This document shows, piece by piece, positions 12,413 to 25,136 of a stretch of DNA of 64,000 nt. Source of the stretch: Marasmius tenuissimus (taxonomy: Eukaryota > Basidiomycota > Agaricomycetes > Agaricales > Marasmiaceae). The translations under genes and the position numbers were made by a program. Location: the NCBI GenBank assembly GCA_029532415.1, contig JAQOTA010000052.1:1984001-2048000 (forward strand). The letters run 5' to 3'. Numbering within the stretch: position 1 is the stretch's first letter; every line of letters begins with the position of its first letter. The notes under the pieces were generated by a model, which was given only the letters and a program-made list of their open reading frames with translations, did no database searches and was not told the origin of the DNA.

Positions 12413-13799
12413 CTACCACGCGCTATCAACATCGTTCAAAGCTGGAGTCCATTCGACTTTCGGTGCTGTGAAGTCTTGGACCGCGAGATGGAATGATGAT
12501 CCAAATCCGAATCCCCCTGGTCTCTGAGTGGACATTGACATAGTTGATGCTTGGGCTTCTCGGTCATCGCGACCGGATATGAAACTGCGTTCAACTTCCT
12601 TGGACCGATCTGGGGAATGCCGCTTTCGCCTCGTGTCTGGTCTGCGTATCGCCAAGTCCTGAAATACCTTATTCAGTTCGTTGGGTCGGTGTATTTGGAA
12701 ACCGCGAACGTACCTCTGCTTCCTCCATGAGGCGAAGTGCGAGCGTCTCAACATCGCCCCCGAACGAATTGGTGATTCTGAAGCCGCGCGGATCGCTCAT
12801 CCGTCCCACGATTTCACTCCAAACCGCCTCTGTCGCGTCGTTTGAGGGAAAGGATACCGCTGATACCTCCACCAACCCCAGGTTTGTGAAGACACCGCTG
12901 TCCTTAGCTTCCAAGGCAATTCCCAGCTCCACCGCTGCATCACGACGTCTCCCATCCAGATCTGTCAGACGAAGCTCGTCCAGCTCGGCACCCGGGTTGA
13001 TGAGGGACAACACGAACGGGAGGTTGTTCGTTCGCAGGACGAGCTCCCTCAGAGAATTCAGTTCGATGGGATGCCTCGCGCGATCTACGCCAACTCTCGA
13101 ATCAATCTCCAATCTTTCCACCATAGGGGCCGACTCAAGTAAGGTCGTGATTTTGACTGCGGGTAACGGGTGGGCCCTCAGAGGGCGGAAGATCGTCAAC
13201 GTTCGAAGGTGACTGAGGTTGGATATGGGGGAAGCGGGGAGGATGTGGTTCGTCAGTTTCAACGACTGCAACGCGGGAAACATATCAAACGAGTTGAACA
13301 CGGGCGACCATGTTGCCGGTACGGTGTCTGGAATATCGGATGTGATGCGAATTCTTAGGCTTTGAAGGGACGAGGAAGTGGAAGAGTGATTGTGGTAAAC
13401 GGCGTCGAGAAATTCATAGCCCTTCAACTCCGTATTGGATTGGACGTTGAGGGTCTGGATCCGGGGCCTATGAGAACTCAGGAGCCCTGTGAGCGTCAAG
13501 AACCGGGTGTTTTCTTCCGCATCAACCATGGTCAGGTCGACAAATAGGTCCAATGAGCAATGGCCAGCACGCGCAAACCATAATTCTGCCTTGCGAACCA
13601 GGTATTGTTCGGAAGTTTTGTCTCCCTTCCTTGGGCCCAGTCGCAGTTTTGACCAAGCACGAGGAGTACCATGCGCGACGAGGTAGAAGGACCTGCTAAC
13701 AGCGGGTAGAATTAAGGGCGCATCTGCGCAATAGGTGGCGCAGAAAGTGAAGATGTTGCCTAGGACCTCGTTCGGAAGGCTACCAATCGTAGTGGGCAT
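12413..13799 (-). CDS. F-box / leucine-rich protein
   Basis: Starts MPTTIGSLPNEVLGNIFTFCATYCAD: LPNEVLGNIF is the core of an F-box, the Skp1-binding motif of SCF ubiquitin ligases. The next 330 residues carry irregular leucine-rich stretches (LQSLRIRITSD, LQSLKLTNHILP, LSHLRTLTIF, LNSLRELVLR), as in agaricomycete F-box proteins that select substrates through LRRs. One intron (about 12663-12720) joins ALRLMEEAE to DLAIRRPDTRRKRHSPDRS, adding an 80-residue basic, disordered tail that ends SAW at 12413. Without splicing the frame ends 13 residues after the junction, so the tail depends on that intron. The substrate is unknown. Length about 440 aa. Confidence 0.75.
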
Positions 13800-14674
13800 A
13801 CTGAAAGAGGAGTATGTAGCGGAGAGGAGTAGGAAGACGTGATAAAATTTCGGCGTAGACCCTTTTTATTGCACACGACCTTGTGTGTGCTTGCGTCCGT
13901 TCATCATAGAACTGTAGTCTAGGCCAGTATATTCCAAATTACTCCATGGCCGGGGGCGGCCATGCTTCGTTAGCGGAGGTTAGCGGTCATTACCGGTTTT
14001 GTATCCAGTATCGATTCCCAAATCGATTCCTGTATCTCGGGAGAAATGCATGAGCATTTGACCAAGAAAGTGCCAGTTAGGTGGGTCTATTCGCCTGCCA
14101 GAGTATTACGCACGTACCAAGAAACAAATGTTCATAGCCGAAAGCAGCAGGTCCGAGTCAGGTCCAAGCCAACAAGCGCTTGGACCCTTGTGATTGGCTC
14201 GGCAAACGCTTCCGGCCACCGACGAATCCCATTCACGATGAAACTTGTTCGAGGCTGTCGCAACAGGGATCCAATCAGGATCTCTGAAACCGTCTCGGAG
14301 TCCAGGCTGATACAACCTGATTGGTTGGTTCCGGCGGAGGAATCGCGGAGGACTTAAAGACGAAAGGCTAAAAATAACTTGAAGATCCTTGTAGGAATTC
14401 GGTCACTAAGATAAACAATTATTATGCAAAGCTACTAACCACGGAGTAGCTGGTATTGGGATTTACTGACGTGACCGTTAAGAAAACGAAGTCATCCCTC
14501 ACACTGTCAGATATGACGAAGACTGCATAGCGGTGAGATCGCCAAGATTACCAGACGTGAATCTCAAGATGCTCTTATCCCACAGATGTAGAGTTGCCGT
14601 TTTAGATGGTGTATTGTGCTGGGAGAAGGCAAAAAAGCGTAGGGGTGACATACAAGCGTGTGGAGTAAAATACA
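13800..14674 (+). other. Intergenic, no gene seen
   Basis: Lies between the F-box start and the 3' end of the P1 gene. Frames at 14046-14357 have no recognisable domain. The 14400-14670 part probably includes the P1 3' UTR (AT-richer, e.g. ataaacaattattatgc near 14410). Confidence 0.45.
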
Positions 14675-15257
14675 CTAATCGAAAAGACCGAAGCCCTAAG
14701 GAAACGATCAGTTTCAACGTATCATCCAAGGTGTGATCATGCAGCGAACATACCATATCGTCGTCCGACTCCTCCTTCTCTTCCTCCTTCTTCTCCTCCT
14801 CTTTCGGTGCTTCTGCGGCACCGCCAGCAGCAGCAGGTGCACCGCCAGCAGCGGCAGGTGCACCACCACCAGATCCGACGTTAGAAAGTAGCTCCTTTAC
14901 ATCCTTTCCTTCGAGGGCCTTGGCGAGCAAATTTGCCCATATGGGCTCGATTTCAACGTTGGCAGCGTTGGTGAGAGCGGTGATTTTGTCCGACTACATA
15001 CCAAGCCCAGTTAGCGGCCTTCAGTGATATATCAGAACAGCAAAACGCACAGTGATCTCAACACCGTCATCCGCAAGAATAAGGGCAGCGTAGGTGGAGG
15101 CGAGTTCAGTGTTGGCCTGTAGCGGATAGTTCGTATCAGCTCGATCTGAAAGTCATCCAAACTGCTGCTTGCCCATCCAACGCAAGATCGTCGCGTTTTC
15201 CGTGCCAAAACGCCCAGATATGCATCAGACAGCTCGCAGAAACATGAGACGCACCAT
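14675..15257 (-). CDS. RPP1: 60S acidic ribosomal protein P1
   Basis: Stalk protein of the large ribosomal subunit; P1/P2 dimers on P0 recruit translation GTPases. Four exons give 109 aa: 15255-15257 (only the ATG), 15051-15116, 14754-14993 and 14675-14695. The N-terminal helical domain reads [46 protein letters not shown], which is P1 rather than P2. Then come an Ala/Gly/Pro hinge and an acidic tail ([17 protein letters not shown]) ending in the conserved GFGLFD, which is encoded by a separate 21-nt last exon. Without that exon the frame reads into intron sequence (VCSLHD). The first intron is long for this window (about 138 nt) and starts immediately after the start codon; such introns often carry expression signals in ribosomal protein genes. 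Confidence 0.94.
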
Positions 15258-15868
15258 TTCTATGGATTTTGGCTGCTCGAGGGCTTGAGGTGTCGAGGAG
15301 AGGGTAACTGGTGGGTCGTGATGATACACAGGAAGTTTCTCACTGACAAGCGCTGGACAATCAGGAGCAAATAGTGTGGACAGCCACATTGACGTCCAAT
15401 CGAGCGCCACAACGCGAGCGCCTGCCGCCTAAATCATGCCTGGGCTTCGTCCCCGGATATTCAACGCTTCAGCAAGAGGAAGTAGCTCCAAAGTTTGCCA
15501 CTGGGCTCGCAGGGTGATCATATCTCATTTTCCACGCCTCACCAAATTTACGACGAACACGTCTTCCACGCGGTGCATACATGACGGGCACTACTTAGCT
15601 GTCCCATCTATGTAACTTGAAACGGATCGCAGGAAGCAGCGATACCTGAGCCTTCAACTCTACCGATGGCGTGTATGCGACACGGCCCCATCATCTCAAT
15701 GTGAGTACCAAGTCGATGAGGTTACAGATACCTGTTTCGTAAGTATTGCCTCGCAGCCTGAGGCGCCTGAATTCCAGCCACTCAGGACTCATGCACTTAC
15801 TTGGCAGGCAGCTGTTGTTCATTAATGATAGTACAAGGGCTAGAGAGGCCGAGGTTGAAAAGAAAAGA
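15258..15868 (+). other. P1 promoter and downstream flank of the sphingomyelinase
   Basis: P1 (minus) starts at 15257, so this stretch is its upstream region; the sphingomyelinase (minus) ends at 15869. No further coding signal is visible. Confidence 0.45.
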
Positions 15869-18800
15869 CTACGTAGATCCTTGCGCCGACCCAAACCCTG
15901 GAGGACACCTTTGTTTCGCAAGACTAGCACTCCCACCGTTTCGCATGTAACATATCTTTGCTGCAACACAATCACTCGTCGTGCAATTGGGGCTGCGTAT
16001 ATTACTCTTGCCCTGAAATTGTGCAAACTTCTGGACGAGGGAAGGGTCCTTCTCCATTGCTGTCAAAAGAGACACGCAGTGAGTGGGACCGTCCTTTGCG
16101 GAATAAATAGGGAATAACGAACCCTCAGTGACAAGATGCCACCACGTAGCGTTCAGAGGGTCATTCGGACCCCATCCTGCAATTGTCTTGCCGTATGCCT
16201 CTCGAGCGCTGTACTCATAGCTATACAAATTACAAGCTTAGATGCAGGGAAAGAGAGGATGGCGGAATACATACAAGTATACAGGACCTCTCTCGGTCTG
16301 TGGGTCCAGTTCTGGGTAGGTGCTTACGTCGCTCGCCCATCTAGACAGACGACTTCAGCGGTCGAAGACAACCACAGGGCGAAACGTACGTATGTGAATC
16401 CAGAATCTCGAATGTCTTGATTCAAAACACAGCTTTAGCGTCCCTCCTCAGTCTACCCTCGTAACGAGCACTTACATCCGAGTCGACCTCATACACTCTC
16501 TGTCAAATGTAGATGAGTATTAAGTGCCTCCGATCTTGAAGGGGGAGGGAGATCGGAAAGTTACTCACGAAACCGCTATTCAGGCCCGTTAGAGGCGTTA
16601 ATGAAGGACCAATCCATGCAACGGCCCTTGCCGTTTCCGAGCTTACTACTGTCCCATTGTTGGCGTAGAAGACCTAGAAGAAGCCGATGACACAGATTAA
16701 ACACGCCTACGCCAGCAGAGAAACCCGGGGAGCACAAACCGAAAGCTCATCCTGGTGCGTGTGACCCCAGAATATGGCTTTGAAAGACAGTCAACCTCAA
16801 GCCCGTTCAGATCGAAAGAGAAGCGCTAGCCCCACAAACCTGCAATGACATGCGGAGAGAACCTGTCAACGCTAAGGACGCAGCCAAGCAGTCAGTACGC
16901 GCTTGAAACGACAAAATAGGTCTGACATACATTTGATAAAACAAGTTTGTCGGGTTCATCAACGGATTCGATCCATCCCATCCGCTCAGAACATGTCCAG
17001 TAATCCACACTATCAATTATACAAATTCGTGAGGTAGGGTGCGCAGAACGAACAAGAAAACAGACGGACCTCGGTCCCCAGCGTCTTCCGCATCTTGCAG
17101 CTCGTCCGTAAGAAACCTCAACATCCCAGAAACATCGGGATCCGTCATGTTGATATAGTTGAAGTAGTTTGCACTGGCCAAGTATTGGGGTTTCGTCGAG
17201 AGGAGAGCAGAGGTGGCAATCACTCACCGGTACCCTTTCACATCCGACAGTCGCGGTCAATTAATGAGGAGCGCACCCAAGTAAAAAGATCGCCTCACAA
17301 AGATCGGTGTTGAGTGTGATCACACGCAGCCCGTCAGTCCTCTTGACCATATACGAGGCGTAGTGTGCTTTCGCCAATTCCACAGCGGCCTCAGGGAGCC
17401 ACTCCTCGTGTTTCCAAAGAGCAGCTACGTGATCATAATTCCTGGCCGGGGAAAGTGAATCCCTCGATACCATGTTCCGCGTACGAGACCTGATTGACTC
17501 ACCAGCTGAACTGGTCCGCCAAGGGTTTGCCCAACGAATGAGGTGCATCTTGTGCTCTATCGACAAGGAGATCTCAGTGCGGGGCGTGTTAGAATTAGGG
17601 ATGAAGCTGACTGGTTGTAGCTATCGTGATTCCCTAGCGACGCATAGACCGGACCCGAACCGAGCATTCTCTTGAACAGATCATATACTGTAGTCTAAGA
17701 GGATACGGTCAGTAAGGGAACGCGATATGAACGGGTGTGCGCACCTCAGTCCAGCGGATGTAGTCCCTAGTGAAACACCCGAAACGAATAAGCAGTGAAA
17801 ATAGGAATCTGAGGAGAAGAAGCATACCTCGACAATTGGTTGTCCGGATCGTGAGAGACCATATCTCCCGTGTAAACCGTCCAGGCGAATCCGCTACCTT
17901 GAGTCCCAGTCAACAGCGGAATGGCTTCCATCGCCGCCATGACTAGTGAAAACGGCGTATCGCTATGACAAGGTCGCTTGAACATTATCGTGCATGGTAT
18001 CTCAGAGGCAAATCAACAGACCATTGAAACGTGCCAAATCGTGGAGCGGGAAAGATAGTCTGATTGGGACTCTGTGCATTGAACGTATTTTCACGACAAC
18101 AGAAACCGGAGTTCGTGCAGTTGGCTTCAGATCCAGTCGCATATCCTATAGTTTGGCGGGGTCAGTCTCACAATAAAGACGAAGGATGCAAACTTTTCAT
18201 CGTACTTGGATCTATGTGCAGGTCCGAGATATGTAAAACTTTCACCCTCTTCCCGGTTGACTTCTTGACAGAGGGAAGCGGGTCCGGTCTCGGCTTTTTG
18301 AACCAACCGGTAAGGTTGAGAGGCGAAGTCGGGGGCAGCGGACACAAATTCAAGAAGTTCTGGCATAACATCTATCGAAACGTTAACGGGCAAAGTGGCG
18401 AGACACGTTTATCAGGGACCCTACCTGCCCATCCAACCCACCTACATCCGCGTTCCCGACTACCTGCGTTACCACAGACCCGATCCCGAGCAAGCCATAT
18501 GTACGCTCGCACGTATTTGAGAAACCGAAAGACTGGCAAAGCTCGACCGCCAGTTTGGGTCCTTCCTCTGGAGCTGCCATAATGAGAAACTTGGCCACTT
18601 CCAGACCTGCCTGGCATTTGGCACACGAGGTGGGAAACATTGGATTAGATGCAATGGACTTGATTTGAGCGACAGCTTGGGCATAGAGACGAGAAGGAGG
18701 TGCTTTCGGAGGTAGGGGGTGAGGATCAACGGTATTGTTGAGTGGGATAGAGCCTGGGTCGGTGAGGGATAATGGATACGTCTTGTGCTGTAAGGATCGA

Positions 18801-19074
18801 GGATATGAATAGAATTTCCATAGAAGAGAGCATAACAGAACCTCACCGAGACTGGATCCGAGATGACTGGTTGAACTTGAGCATCAGTCGCTGTAGGATT
18901 GTTGTAGTACTTTGTATACACCGAGGTCGGAAACGCTCCAGGTGCTGTGAAAGTCGAAGGTCGTATCAATGCTGTCGCTGAATCTGCTTGCTCCTCAGCG
19001 CCAGCTTGACTCTGACCGAGAACGATCGCTCCCAGTGCCCCTACCAACCCCAGAAACATGCAAAGACACTTCAT
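15869..19074 (-). CDS. Secreted acid sphingomyelinase (sphingomyelin phosphodiesterase)
   Basis: Calcineurin-like metallophosphoesterase hydrolysing sphingomyelin or related phosphosphingolipids to ceramide, in an acidic or extracellular compartment. The start at 19074 gives a signal peptide (MKCLCMFLGLVGALGAIVLG); the upstream in-frame Met at 19155 would bury it. A saposin-B part follows, with paired cysteines (SCAKCQAGLEVAKFL, ELCQSFGFSNTCERTYG). The catalytic domain has KVLHISDLHIDPRYATGSEANC (metal ligands in DLH), CDTPFSLVMAAMEAI, TGDMVSHDP (ligand D), SLGNHDS-type sequence near 17630 and VWITGHVLSGWDGSNP (ligand H). The C-terminal part carries CTTSDCVAAKICYMRNG and ends at 15869. Roughly 14 exons; several inner borders are unsure. 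Typical length (about 650-700 aa) and domain order. The substrate could differ, since fungi make inositol phosphoceramides. Confidence 0.87.
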
Positions 19075-19476
19075 GGCCGTCAGAACGTCGCCTGTTGGGT
19101 AAAAGAGACGTGCAAGAAGATCGAGAAGCTCCCTCCTGTTTAAGTATGTGAGCATATAGCCGTGACCAATATTTTGCTGACGCCGTTCTATTCTAGCCCC
19201 TTGATCACCAGCACAAACGTGCGCTTGTCGAATTCACGGAGTGCCGTTCGCGTTGATGGTGGGAGATGATTTCACCTGTAAAGTTGCCTTCATCGTTGCG
19301 CCAAATTAAGGCATTCAGGAACGAGGTACGAGGCAAAAAATCGTGAGTATGTGGGCCCGTCAGCGGGAAGCGCGATGTCGTCGAGGCGAAGCAGCGTACG
19401 TCACTGGCCCAGCGACGCGAAGGCCCGAGAATGCCAAGGCAGATAAGATAAGATTCCCACAACCCTTCCACTCTCC
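19075..19476 (+). other. Divergent promoter between sphingomyelinase and HIT hydrolase
   Basis: About 400 bp between two diverging starts (19074 minus, 19477 plus). No obvious TATA box; nothing else recognisable. Confidence 0.45.
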
Positions 19477-20182
19477 ATGATGAACAAAGTCTTATTTTCG
19501 ACGATAGAAGTCACCAGACAGGCCTTCTTCCGCTCACAGCTATCCTTCGCAATTGTCAATCTCAAACCTATCGTTCCTGGACGTGAGGACCCCTCAAGTC
19601 TCCGCGACAAACTTGACCGCACGCTCAACAAATACTAGATGTCCTCGTCATTCCGACTAGACCTGTTCCGAGACTGACAGATCTGAATGGCGAGTAAACG
19701 TCTCCTCTGTGTTCAAGTTTCTGAACTGGTTAACGTTTATGGGAAAATAGATTCAGAATTGGCATCCCTTATGACCTCCGTTCAGCGGGTCGGAAGAGTG
19801 GTCGAGCGAGCTTACGGGGCAGATGCATTGACAGTAGCGTGCCAGGTGCGTGTACCACCCATTCCAGTGCCATGTCCTTGCTCACATGTGTTTCGTTATT
19901 CTCGTACACAACCAGGATGGCAAAGCGGCAGGCCAAAGCGTACCGCATGTTCACTTCCACATTCTCCCTCGAAAAGCTTCCGGCGACCGGTTCTCAGAAA
20001 ACAACGACGCAATATACCCCGAATTAGAAGAGTCCGAAGGGTCTTTAGGGTCAGATTTGGAACGACATGCGTCGGGTTTCCAGCCATTGAAGGTAGATGC
20101 GGACGATAGCCGTCCACCGAGAACATTGGATGAGATGGAGCAAGAGGCGAATTGGTTAAAGGGATTCTTCAAGGATTTATAG
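19477..20182 (+). CDS. HIT-family bis(5'-adenosyl)-triphosphatase (FHIT/Aph1 type)
   Basis: Hydrolyses diadenosine polyphosphates (Ap3A to AMP and ADP). Spliced protein: MMNKVLFSTIEVTRQAFFRS, then FAIVNLKPIVPGHVLVIPTRPVPRLTDLNGE, ELASLMTSVQRVGRVVERAYGADALTVACQDG and the histidine triad VPHVHFHILPRK (H-x-H-x-H with catalytic His). The LKPIVPGHVLVIP block and the Q-D-G before the triad are typical of FHIT. Introns at about 19571-19626, 19691-19761 and 19844-19914 fit; the second must end at gattcag, since two earlier AGs would break the frame. The C-terminal 50 residues are acidic and end in EANWLKGFFKDL, a common ending in fungal FHIT. Length about 185 aa, as expected. Nearest neighbour is the divergent sphingomyelinase. 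Confidence 0.88.
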
Positions 20183-20335
20183 AGTATCTCGATGATATAT
20201 ATTACGACGGCGGCAGATGGATCTAGTAACATACGTGTAATCTATGTTCGTAGAATCTAGACGGTAATAGACGCGATATGTAGGAAAAGGACGCATGTAG
20301 GTTTTTAGCCACGACAAAACATGGAAAACAGGCAC

Positions 20336-21574
20336 TCAAGAGCAGATATAAACTTCGTGATTCCCTCCGTATATCTTGTCTGCAACACGACCGTCCGCAA
20401 GGAAACCACTCCAGTCACCGTACAGGCGTATGTCGCGCAGCATGGGTAATGCTCCCCCGAGGAGAGCATCCAGATGGCTCTCCAACAGTCTCCAAGCTGT
20501 CTCGCTCTCGTTGGAAAGCATCTCGTTGGCGCCAACATGAAGGCCAACCGACTCTATCGAGCTCGTTTCTTCACCAAAGTCCGGTGGTTGAGTGAAGAAG
20601 ACGTAGTAGTTAAGCACCTTCAGATTGTGACACGACTGAACGCAAGGTCCAACAAAGTCCCTTTGGAGAAAGGTAACATGCCTCCCGACCTCGACAGACT
20701 CCAACTGTTCCGCATACTTCTCCCACATGGTTGACACGCTGGGAAGGTTGACGGAACCGATGATGAGGTGCGACAAGGCGGGAAGGGTCCAACGATAGCA
20801 TAGTTGGTGAATCACCTGTGCCGTCAATGATGATACAGAGATGGTCTTCAACCGCGGGAGGAGTATAGAGTGGCCGGACATGATCTGAGTTCGTGGGTTG
20901 AGCCCACCAAGGTGAAGATACTCGATGTTGGGAGAGTGATGTAGGACGTCCGTCAACGAGTTAATTCCACCTGTACGTTCTGCTTCTGGATAATAGATCC
21001 ATTCCAGACGTTTTAGAGATGGTAACGGGAGAGAGTCTACCTCAAACTCGAAACGTGGAGCGTCGCTGAAGCCCTGCAAGCCTGGAGGTATGAACAACCG
21101 TGGCCTAACCAGGACCTCCAACTGTGAGCAGAGCTTGAGGATTTCTACGGAGGTCAATGGATCGGAGCTGTATGTGGGTGTCGTGGTAGACTGATATGGT
21201 AGGACCACACGTCGAACTGGTTGATAGGCCGGGTGAGCTTTAGCGATAGGGAGAAATACGGATTAATGTCGCTGCTCACCATAGTTAGCACGTCCCCGGC
21301 TCTCCTCGTGTGCACAGAGAGCTTTCTGTAAAGAGCTCTGTGCTGGACCAATCCTTACGTCCCTGTACAAGAACTCCTTCGAGAGCGCGTGCCAGGCGCG
21401 ACATACCAAAGGTAAAGAGCGCTTTACCCGTCGTAGCATTTGTTCTTCCTCGATGAACGGGCTGTGGCTGAACGGCTCATAGGTCGTCGAGAAAGCATCT
21501 TGTGAGGATTGCGTAGCCCAATGGAATACCTTGAGCCAAAGCTCAGGCGGAAGAAAGAGTGATTGCGAAGACAT
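20336..21574 (-). CDS. F-box-like protein
   Basis: N-terminus MSSQSLFLPPELWLKVFHWATQSSQDAF holds an F-box variant (LPPELWLKVF). A second part, VKRSLPLVCRAWHALSKEFLYRDVRI, completes the helical F-box as in agaricomycete members. One short intron near 21240-21283 joins NYG to HPAYQPVRRVVLPYQ. The remaining 290 residues have leucine-rich, LRR-like strands (LPSLKRLEWIYYPEAE, SPNIEYLHLGGLNPRT, LPRLKTISVSSL) and end YGGNHEVYICS. It likely acts as a substrate adaptor of an SCF ligase, but nothing indicates its target. About 380 aa. It is convergent with the HIT gene and about 150 bp away. Confidence 0.75.
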
Positions 21575-22620
21575 GAGGGTGAATATGGGGGAGGATCGGA
21601 ATGAAATGACAAGTGGTTCTACGTGCCGGCCCTTGTCATTTTATACCACTACTAGGCCGAGAGAAAAGGACGGGAAACGAACTTGAACCCGGTCTCGATC
21701 CCGATAGTAATAGATAGCGTAGTGGTGGTCAAAGTCTAGGAGGAGATTTGTGCCCTCTGCATCGGGGCGGAATCACATAACGGATATCTCGGCCTCTCCC
21801 ACGGCCGACTTCGGCACGTCAGACAACCAGCAAAAGGACACCAATAGTAAAAAGTTCATTCATTCTCAGAACCTCATCCCGCCTATTCTCATTCTGAAAG
21901 GCAAGTATTCCAATAGCATCCAACACATCACTCAGATGAGACCGTGAAAGATTGCGCCCGGGCAGTGATCGACTCCAATTAGCCTACGGCGAACGAGAAA
22001 ATTCTTGCGGAAGTTGGGACTCGGGACGGCAATCGCGGAAAATACTTCTGCGCGGTGATAGGCGATGGCTATATCCTTCTTCACCTCGACATAACTGGAC
22101 CTCTATAGACTCGAAGCTCAGTGACCCAGACTCCTTTGAACGTAACATAGATCCCCATACCCAATTCCAGAGGCGCGACGGGCTTGTGGGACCAGTTCAT
22201 TGAGTTGGCAAAAATTGGATCCCGAAAATAAGACTGTTTTTTCCCTTCGTACTTGCACGTTATTGCACGCGCCCTGCAGACGTCGTGGATGATCATGTCA
22301 TCTATCATTGGGGTCACAGGCAGCCTGATGATCAACGGGGATGTGGTCTAAATCAAAACCGGGTAGCTGGTGGTGGATTGGGTTAACTATGGAAGATCAA
22401 AGCGGTCCCCCATCATGCATCATGTATGGTCTCGGTCCTCCAATCATCAGTTTTGGTTACTTCAGGGTTGTTTCGGACATCTGAGCTGGCGACAGCTTGA
22501 AGAAGGTAGGTTCGGCACGATGGACTGCGCCAACGCCACGAAGCAGATGAGATGCATGAAGTAAAAGCTCCATTGGATCACACGAAAAAAACACGATGGA
22601 TGATGGGAGAAATATATACC
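21575..22620 (+). other. Intergenic, no gene seen
   Basis: About 1 kb upstream of the F-box gene and downstream of Sly1. Short frames only (e.g. 21952-22203, 22370-22564) without domain or splice support. I see no repeats or RNA gene. Confidence 0.45.
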
Positions 22621-25136
22621 TCAAGCTCCTCCGGGAGCCTTCCCCAGCCCTTCTAAAGTCTTCACAAACCCTCCGGGATCCAGGATGTCAGTTCCGCCAT
22701 ATGTAACCTTCTTCCCAGTCTTCCCGGCCCATTCCTCAAGGTTCCCGTATTCTACATATCCTGCACCACCAATGAGGAACACGATAGCCTCATTGAAGGC
22801 CATCCTCCTCGCCCGATTCGCTCCTGACCCACCACCACCGCCCGGTAAACCAGCATTCTGATGCTTGGGTGCCCGAGGATCCAAGAATAGATAATCATCC
22901 GTCTCAGCGAGGGACTGGTTCGACGCAGCAGAAGAGTCCATCAATGCCTCCGTCAGCCGTGTTACGGGGAGTAGCTTGTTCGCAGGTAGAAAGTTTTTCA
23001 CTCCCGAAATCAAATTGTCCAAACCTCCTTCCTTAAGGCGATCTGTAAGCTTTTGACAGGTAAAAGTCAACATCACAGTCGCTGATAGAAAACGTCCGTC
23101 ATCATACCTTGTTCCCAAAGACACTAAACCCTTTGAACAGCTCGCCCCCCGCTCCTTGAGACGCACCTCCTCCAAGCGGGGTATTCGTCCCACCGGTGGC
23201 GATCGAAAGCGTCATCCGTGATATCTCTCTCGTCTTCCTGACGTAGTCGAAAGCCGCGACATCCGCTCCCGCACTCTTCAGTTCCTTCTCCAACTCTGCG
23301 ATATCTTCCTTACTCAACGCATTGTCTGGCGAAGACAAGTAGAACACCAACACAAGTCGGAGTTTGTCTTCAGCTGTGAAGTCACCATCTGGCCTCTTGG
23401 ACCGAAGTGCTTCGAGTATAGTTGCAAGTGTCTGTTTGTTGATAGCTTCTTCCGTACTGAATAGTTCATCGAGTCCACGCTTCTTGATCTCCTCCAGTAG
23501 GGATGTAGCAATGTTCATATGCGTGTCAAGTATCGCCTTCCGTGCCGTCAGTTCAGGCAGTTGAGTGATAGCAGTTTTCAGATGCGCAGCATTGGTAGAT
23601 AGATCGCTGTCGGATCCCACCATGATGCAGATCAACTTCCGTTCGTAGCGCAAATTCAGTACAGCGCACTCACAGCTGTGTGATGTCGTTCACATCGCTA
23701 ACACCCGTACTCCGTGTGATCTCCGCTGCATCCTGTTTGTACTTGTGCAACTCCGCGTCGATATCCTCTGCGACCTGCGGGAAGGGATTGGCAGCGTTCT
23801 TGGCCCAGAAAAAGTCCTTCGCGTCCAGATCGTAGGATTTAGGCTGGGGTTGATGAGTGATCTTCACCCGGTTCAGTTTGATTTCGAGACAATCAGAGAC
23901 GAGGGCTTGATAAGTCCAACCGTGAGATACGGTAGAGATGAGGTCGACGTTGCGGTCGAGGATGAGCAGAACTAGAATGGGCGAGTGAGGAGGTACTTCC
24001 GAGCCGAGCGATCGTGAAACACTTACGAGGGCGTTGGAGAGTGGAGAGGCCGGTCGTGTCCTGTGAAAACAGGGATGTCGGTTGGCCGGAGGAAGCAGAC
24101 CCATACCCGCGAGGTGAAATCAACGCGTCCCGGATTTTCGTTTCGAGTTTCTTTGCGACCATTTCAGCAGCGTTACCCTTGGGAGCGCGAATGAACGGTA
24201 CGTGGCCTAAGCGAATGAGGTCAGTACAGAGGAACACAGTCGATGTTGAACGACGGCTCACCCATTGTAGCTATCACACTGAAAAGTCCGCTTGCCACGC
24301 GCTCTATCTCGTTCTCTATCTCTTGTTCCGTTGAGGAAGGCGAGTTCAGGATGGTGTAAGTTGAATCAGGGATTGTGGAGGTTGAGGGACCGGGAGTTTG
24401 GGAAGTGGAGGGTGCCGGTGGTGGAAGGAGGGAGAAAAGGGAAGGTGAAGGGGCGATAAAAGACAGATATTGGTCTATAACCTTGTAAGACTGTCAGAAA
24501 AGAGGTCTCTTCTGGGACAGACTACGCACTTGTTCTATAAATTCTTCTGTGCCATCCTGAGCCACAGAAGCAGCCAATTCTTCAAGCAGATGCCTGGGCA
24601 GTGGTTCTACAAAGTTGACGTGGTAGGATTCGTACAGATTCTTGCGCAAGTCTTCCGCTATCCGTCGCACATTTGCCAAGGTTGGGGAAACAAAGTAAAC
24701 TGCTGGAACATCAGGAAGTGGTGGTCGCGTAGAGTGAAGTTGTCTGCAATCGGCATACAGAGTCAGTACCCTCCAGACAAGTTGAGAGTCTCGCTACAAC
24801 GTACACGTGTAAAGTTACGCCGACGTCGCGCAAATCCTGGACACGTAGAACTGTTGCCAGAACATCTTTTGTTTGTTGATCCAGCACCAGTATTTTGAAT
24901 ACCGGCGGCCCTGAGGGTGGTATCGCAATTGCCGATGAAGCTTTGCCAGATGTGAGAGGGGATGCGGTGGAAGTATTGTCCGATGGGTTGTTGAGGTTGA
25001 GGAGGACAAGTAGAGCATTTGTTTGTGATTGCTGCAGAGTCGTAGGCACTGTTTGCTATAAAAGAGCCAGCTTAGTTTGTGACCTAGATAGGACGACAAA
25101 CGATGAGCTCACCTGTTTCAACGTCGAGCTCGACAT
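22621..25136 (-). CDS. SLY1: Sec1/Munc18-family protein Sly1 (ER-Golgi SNARE regulator)
   Basis: SM protein that binds the syntaxin Sed5 and promotes ER-to-Golgi and intra-Golgi fusion. The start at 25136 opens a 24-nt first exon (MSSSTLKQ); an intron ending tttatag then gives [22 protein letters not shown]. Family blocks in order: [59 protein letters not shown]; a Pro/Ser linker; [55 protein letters not shown] (the SM core); [30 protein letters not shown]; and [24 protein letters not shown] near the C-terminus. The last two blocks separate Sly1 from Sec1 and Vps45. A Gly/Ser-rich loop ([21 protein letters not shown]) precedes the final domain. About eight exons, near 700 aa. Confidence 0.92.

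Noticed and set aside
12669..21574. Idea that the F-box genes form a recently amplified cluster
   Set aside because: The four F-box-type proteins differ widely in sequence, exon number and F-box core, so they are unrelated members of a big family rather than tandem copies.
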